This document shows positions 4,565-6,878 of a stretch of 6,878 nt of DNA, piece by piece (the first letter of the stretch is position 1; each line of letters begins with the position of its first letter). The notes below the pieces were generated by a model. The model saw nothing but the letters and a program-made list of their open reading frames with translations, ran no database searches and was not told the origin of the DNA. The stretch lies in contig DAOSUR010000028.1 of the NCBI GenBank assembly GCA_035378985.1, positions 1-6,878 on the forward strand. The letters run 5' to 3'. This DNA is from Anaerohalosphaeraceae bacterium. GTDB taxonomy: Bacteria; Planctomycetota; Phycisphaerae; Sedimentisphaerales; Anaerohalosphaeraceae. The translations under genes and the position numbers were made by a program.

Positions 4565-6010
4565 ATGAATCGGATTCAGACAGAAAGACTTTCGGGCGGG
4601 ACATACACGTATTTGGGGTATCGTACCGTCCGGCTGGCCGACCGAGACGGCCTCTATATTTCCGGAGCCAGCGGCGACCGGCATTTGATCAAAGACCGGC
4701 TGAAACTGATTGATGTAAGCCGCGACTTCTGGAGGAACAATCCGATTTACAAAGGGATGATAGACCGGGCCGTGGCCTACATCGTAGGCCGCGGCTTTGG
4801 TCTGCAAATGCGCACGCAGGACGAAGACATCAATAACCTTGTGGAGAATCGCTTGTGGCGAGCGTTCTGGGAGCGCCCTGAAATCCGAAATCTGCAAAGC
4901 GGCGTAATGACGGAGAAAATGGTCATCCGGGAAGCCATGCTGGCCGGGGACGTCGGGGTCATTAAAACTTCTAAAGGCGTCTTACAGATTATTGAGGCCG
5001 AGCAGATTGCCGGGCCGACCGAATATCCGGATGGAATTGTCAAAGACCTTTACGGCACTCCGCAGATGTTCTTCGTGTCGCGATACAATGAATACGGGAA
5101 GGTTGATCGAACGTCGGCCCGCAAGTATCGCGCGAAAGATTTTTTGTTCGTCGCCAACCTGGACAGGCCTTCGAGCAGCCGAGGGGTTCCGGCGGCTCAA
5201 GCCGCTTTTCCGATGCTGCATCGGATTAACGATGTTTGCGACAGCGAGGCGGTGGCCTGGCAGATGCTCAGCAAACTGGCTGTGGCTGTTATCCGCGAAG
5301 AAGGCCCGGAACAGGCCTATGCGGAGAGCACAGGCCTTTCTGGCCCATCTTCCTCTTCCGCCGCCGGGCAATCGGAAATGGCGACGCGAATGACCGAACT
5401 GGATTATGCGCTTTTCTTCCACGGCAACCCTGGCGAATCCATTCAGGGAATCGACCGCAACATTCCCGGCCGCAACTTCACCGAGAGCATCCGAATGTTT
5501 CTTCGTTTATTGGGTCTGCCGCTGGGTCTGCCGTTGGAAATCGTTTTGCTCGATTGGACACAGAGCAATTACAGTCAAAGCCGCGCCGTGCTCGAGCAGG
5601 CCTATCAGACGTTTCAGGACTGGCAGGATTTACTGGAATATTTTTTTCTGGATGAAGTGCTGAGTTGGAAAATCAAGCAGTGGATTGACGACGGAGTTCT
5701 GCCGGCCAGAGACGATTATGATTGGGAATGGATACGGCCGACATTCCCTTGGATTGACCAACTCAAAGAAGCCGAGGCCAAAGGCGGTATGGTAGATCGC
5801 GGCTTTATGACGCACAGTCAGGTCTGCAAAGCATTGGGCACAGACCGAGAAACGATTATGAAAATGCGACAGAGAGAAGTCATCGAGGCCATTAACCTGG
5901 CCAAGGCCGTTGAGGCGCAGACGGGCCAGCCGGTGCCGTGGCGGATTTTCGCAGGAATGAAAGGCGAAGAGGTTATGCCAAACATGCAGGAGCAAGAATC
6001 CAATGATTAA
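4565..6010 (+). CDS. Portal protein, lambda gpB family
   Basis: This 481-residue protein would form the dodecameric ring at one capsid vertex through which DNA is packaged and ejected, and to which the tail joins. Family-typical segments run in order: DFWRNNPIYKGMIDRAVAYI (residues 54-73) followed by VGRGFGL; the RPSSSRGVP loop (201-209) before a long helix with AFPMLHRINDVCDSEAVAW (214-232); a Ser/Ala-rich linker (255-269); the RNFTESIRMFLRLLGLP helix (303-319); and DWTQSNYSQSRAVLEQAYQTF (330-350), then QDLLEYFFLDEVLSWKI. Length is close to lambda gpB (533). ATG 4565 has AGGAG at 4551-4555 with 9 nt spacing. The LGLP unit is duplicated at residues 316-323 by a 12-bp tandem repeat. The end overlaps the protease gene by 8 nt. 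Confidence 0.96.
   Translation: MNRIQTERLSGGTYTYLGYRTVRLADRDGLYISGASGDRHLIKDRLKLIDVSRDFWRNNPIYKGMIDRAVAYIVGRGFGLQMRTQDEDINNLVENRLWRAFWERPEIRNLQSGVMTEKMVIREAMLAGDVGVIKTSKGVLQIIEAEQIAGPTEYPDGIVKDLYGTPQMFFVSRYNEYGKVDRTSARKYRAKDFLFVANLDRPSSSRGVPAAQAAFPMLHRINDVCDSEAVAWQMLSKLAVAVIREEGPEQAYAESTGLSGPSSSSAAGQSEMATRMTELDYALFFHGNPGESIQGIDRNIPGRNFTESIRMFLRLLGLPLGLPLEIVLLDWTQSNYSQSRAVLEQAYQTFQDWQDLLEYFFLDEVLSWKIKQWIDDGVLPARDDYDWEWIRPTFPWIDQLKEAEAKGGMVDRGFMTHSQVCKALGTDRETIMKMRQREVIEAINLAKAVEAQTGQPVPWRIFAGMKGEEVMPNMQEQESND
5511..5534 (+). repeat. 12-bp in-frame tandem duplication in portal
   Basis: TGGGTCTGCCGC (5511-5522) is followed directly by TGGGTCTGCCGT (5523-5534), identical at 11 of 12 positions. 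It encodes a repeated LGLP at residues 316-323, where relatives usually have one LG(L/I)P unit before the conserved Asp-Trp and NYS motifs. Confidence 0.85.
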
Positions 6011-6878
6011 TGGGAGTTATTGGTTTTGTGAGCCGAATCTTTTAAAGTCCTTTTTCGAAACTCTTTTGAAAAACGGCCTAAGCGGCGAGCAGATGGAGTC
6101 TCTTTCGTCGGCGGCAGCAGAAGAACCGACGGCAGAAGCCGCTCCGCTTTTGAAAAAAAATGGGATTGCTCGAATTATGGTTCGAGGCATTTTGGTGATG
6201 AGAATCCCTGCTTATTTAAAAGATTATATCAAAGCAGAAATGATAGAACTGTCCTCCTTGCAGGAAATCCGTCGTCAAATATTAGATGCCGCTGACGACC
6301 CGGAAATCAAAGAAATTGTTTTGGAAATTGATTCGCCTGGCGGCATAGCCGCCGGCACGCTGGAGACCGCGGAGGCGATTGCGGCGGCGTCGGAAAAGAA
6401 AAAGGTTCGAGCCGTTATAGAATCCCTTGGGGCCAGCGGGGCCTATTATTTGGCCTCACAAGCCGGAACGATTGAGAGTGCAGCGGATGCGGTGGTTGGC
6501 AGCATCGGCACCTACTCCGTTTATTACGATGCATCTCGCCGGGCCGACAATGAAGGTGTGCGAGTTGTGGTTATCCGCAGCGGCCCTGTGAAAGGAATGG
6601 GAGTGTGGGGCGATAAAATCACCGAGGAGCAGATTCGATCCGTCCAAGAGGTCATTGATGGACTGGCCGGACAATTTATAGCGGCGGTGGCCAGCGGACG
6701 CGGGCTGGACTTGAACGCCGTCCGCCAGTTGGCCGACGGAAGGACGTGGCTGGCGCCGAGGGCCAAAAAACTCGGATTGATTGATAAGATAAGAAATGGT
6801 GTTTTATTCGAAAGGAAGAAAATGATGGAAGACAAAGAATTGAATCAAAAAGTGGAAGCGGCCAAGAGGGAGGGACAG
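6003..6878 (+). CDS. S49-family head maturation protease (gpC-like), 3' end beyond window
   Basis: The ORF is open for 292 codons to the window edge, so the C-terminus is missing. It begins at ATG 6003, overlapping the portal stop by 8 nt, with AGGAG at 5988-5992 (10 nt spacing). After an N-terminal extension of about 55 residues, the SppA/ClpP-type fold starts at GIARIMVRGILVM. It shows EIDSPGG (108-114), GASGAYYLAS with nucleophile Ser145 (143-152), GSIGTYSVYYD (166-176) and SGPVKGMG with Lys197 (193-200). The Ser-Lys spacing of 52 equals that of lambda gpC (Ser166/Lys218). DGRTWLAPRAKKLGLIDKI (245-263) closes the domain. The family cleaves scaffold and itself inside the procapsid. The charged sequence after residue 270 looks like the start of a scaffold domain, as in lambda gpC. 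Confidence 0.95.
   Translation, partial: MINGSYWFCEPNLLKSFFETLLKNGLSGEQMESLSSAAAEEPTAEAAPLLKKNGIARIMVRGILVMRIPAYLKDYIKAEMIELSSLQEIRRQILDAADDPEIKEIVLEIDSPGGIAAGTLETAEAIAAASEKKKVRAVIESLGASGAYYLASQAGTIESAADAVVGSIGTYSVYYDASRRADNEGVRVVVIRSGPVKGMGVWGDKITEEQIRSVQEVIDGLAGQFIAAVASGRGLDLNAVRQLADGRTWLAPRAKKLGLIDKIRNGVLFERKKMMEDKELNQKVEAAKREGQ
6813..6878 (+). CDS. Possible nested in-frame scaffold start (Nu3-like), partial
   Basis: AGGAAG at 6813-6818 lies 3 nt before ATG 6822 and 6 nt before ATG 6825, both in the frame of the protease gene (Met274, Met275). This is just after the end of the S49 domain, where the sequence becomes highly charged (EDKELNQKVEAAKREG). In lambda the scaffold Nu3 is made from an internal start inside gene C, so the same arrangement is plausible here. 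The rest lies beyond the window, and initiation is inferred only from the ribosome-binding site and position. Confidence 0.45.

Noticed and set aside
1..6878. CRISPR array, insertion sequence or attachment site
   Set aside because: No regularly spaced repeats, transposase, integrase or terminal inverted repeats were found.

Overview
The window is the left arm of a tailed (Caudovirales-type) phage or prophage genome. Every recognisable gene is on the + strand. The order matches phage lambda from the lysis end through DNA packaging into head morphogenesis: lysis-like small genes, a non-coding gap in the place of lambda cos, terminase small subunit (Nu1-like), terminase large subunit (gpA-like), a small zinc-knuckle protein, a gpW-like head-completion protein, portal (gpB-like), and an S49 head protease (gpC-like) that runs off the right edge. 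No bacterial housekeeping gene, tRNA, integrase or CRISPR array is visible, so the sequence alone cannot say whether this is a free phage or a prophage. A lipobox protein with Thr after the Cys, and spanin-like gene placement, suggest a diderm (Gram-negative-type) host. Moderate-to-high GC and regular use of AGGA/GGAG ribosome-binding sites do not fix the phylum.

Region 1 (1-516): a good sigma70-type promoter (TTGTCA, 16 bp, TATAAT with an extended -10) reads into a 55-residue two-helix membrane protein, followed by a 92-residue predicted lipoprotein. Their size, membrane targeting and position next to the terminase suggest a lysis or membrane mini-cassette (holin-like plus possible outer spanin), but this is inference. 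Region 2 (517-822): about 300 bp without a convincing gene. It is rich in G tracts, has a CGGGCGGG direct repeat and several mutually exclusive stems. It sits where lambda-type phages carry cos, so it is the best candidate for the packaging site and/or a structured leader.

Region 3 (823-3958): the packaging motor. The small subunit is about twice the length of lambda Nu1. It appears to be a composite: an HTH plus helical segment of another TerS style, then two tandem Nu1-like winged-HTH units, a coiled coil and a C-terminal TerL-binding-like region. Its gene overlaps terL by 26 nt. The large subunit has a Walker A (residues 73-82), Walker B (about 169-174), a CX4C/CX2C zinc-binding insert and a C-terminal nuclease.

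Region 4 (3972-6878): the head genes. A short Cys-rich protein and the gpW-like protein separate terL from portal. Stem-loops lie over the gpW-like start codon and at its 3' end, so stoichiometry may be tuned post-transcriptionally. The portal and protease genes overlap by 8 nt. The protease has a Ser145/Lys197 dyad with the same 52-residue spacing as lambda gpC (Ser166/Lys218). Just after the protease domain there is an in-frame AGGAAG plus ATGATG, in the place where lambda starts its nested scaffold Nu3.

Together the genes would cut and package concatemeric DNA at cos (TerS/TerL), through a dodecameric portal into a procapsid built on a nested scaffold and matured by the S49 protease. The gpW-like protein would then close the head. 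The least ordinary elements are the tandem-HTH small terminase, the structured gap upstream of it, and the RNA stem-loops around the gpW-like gene.
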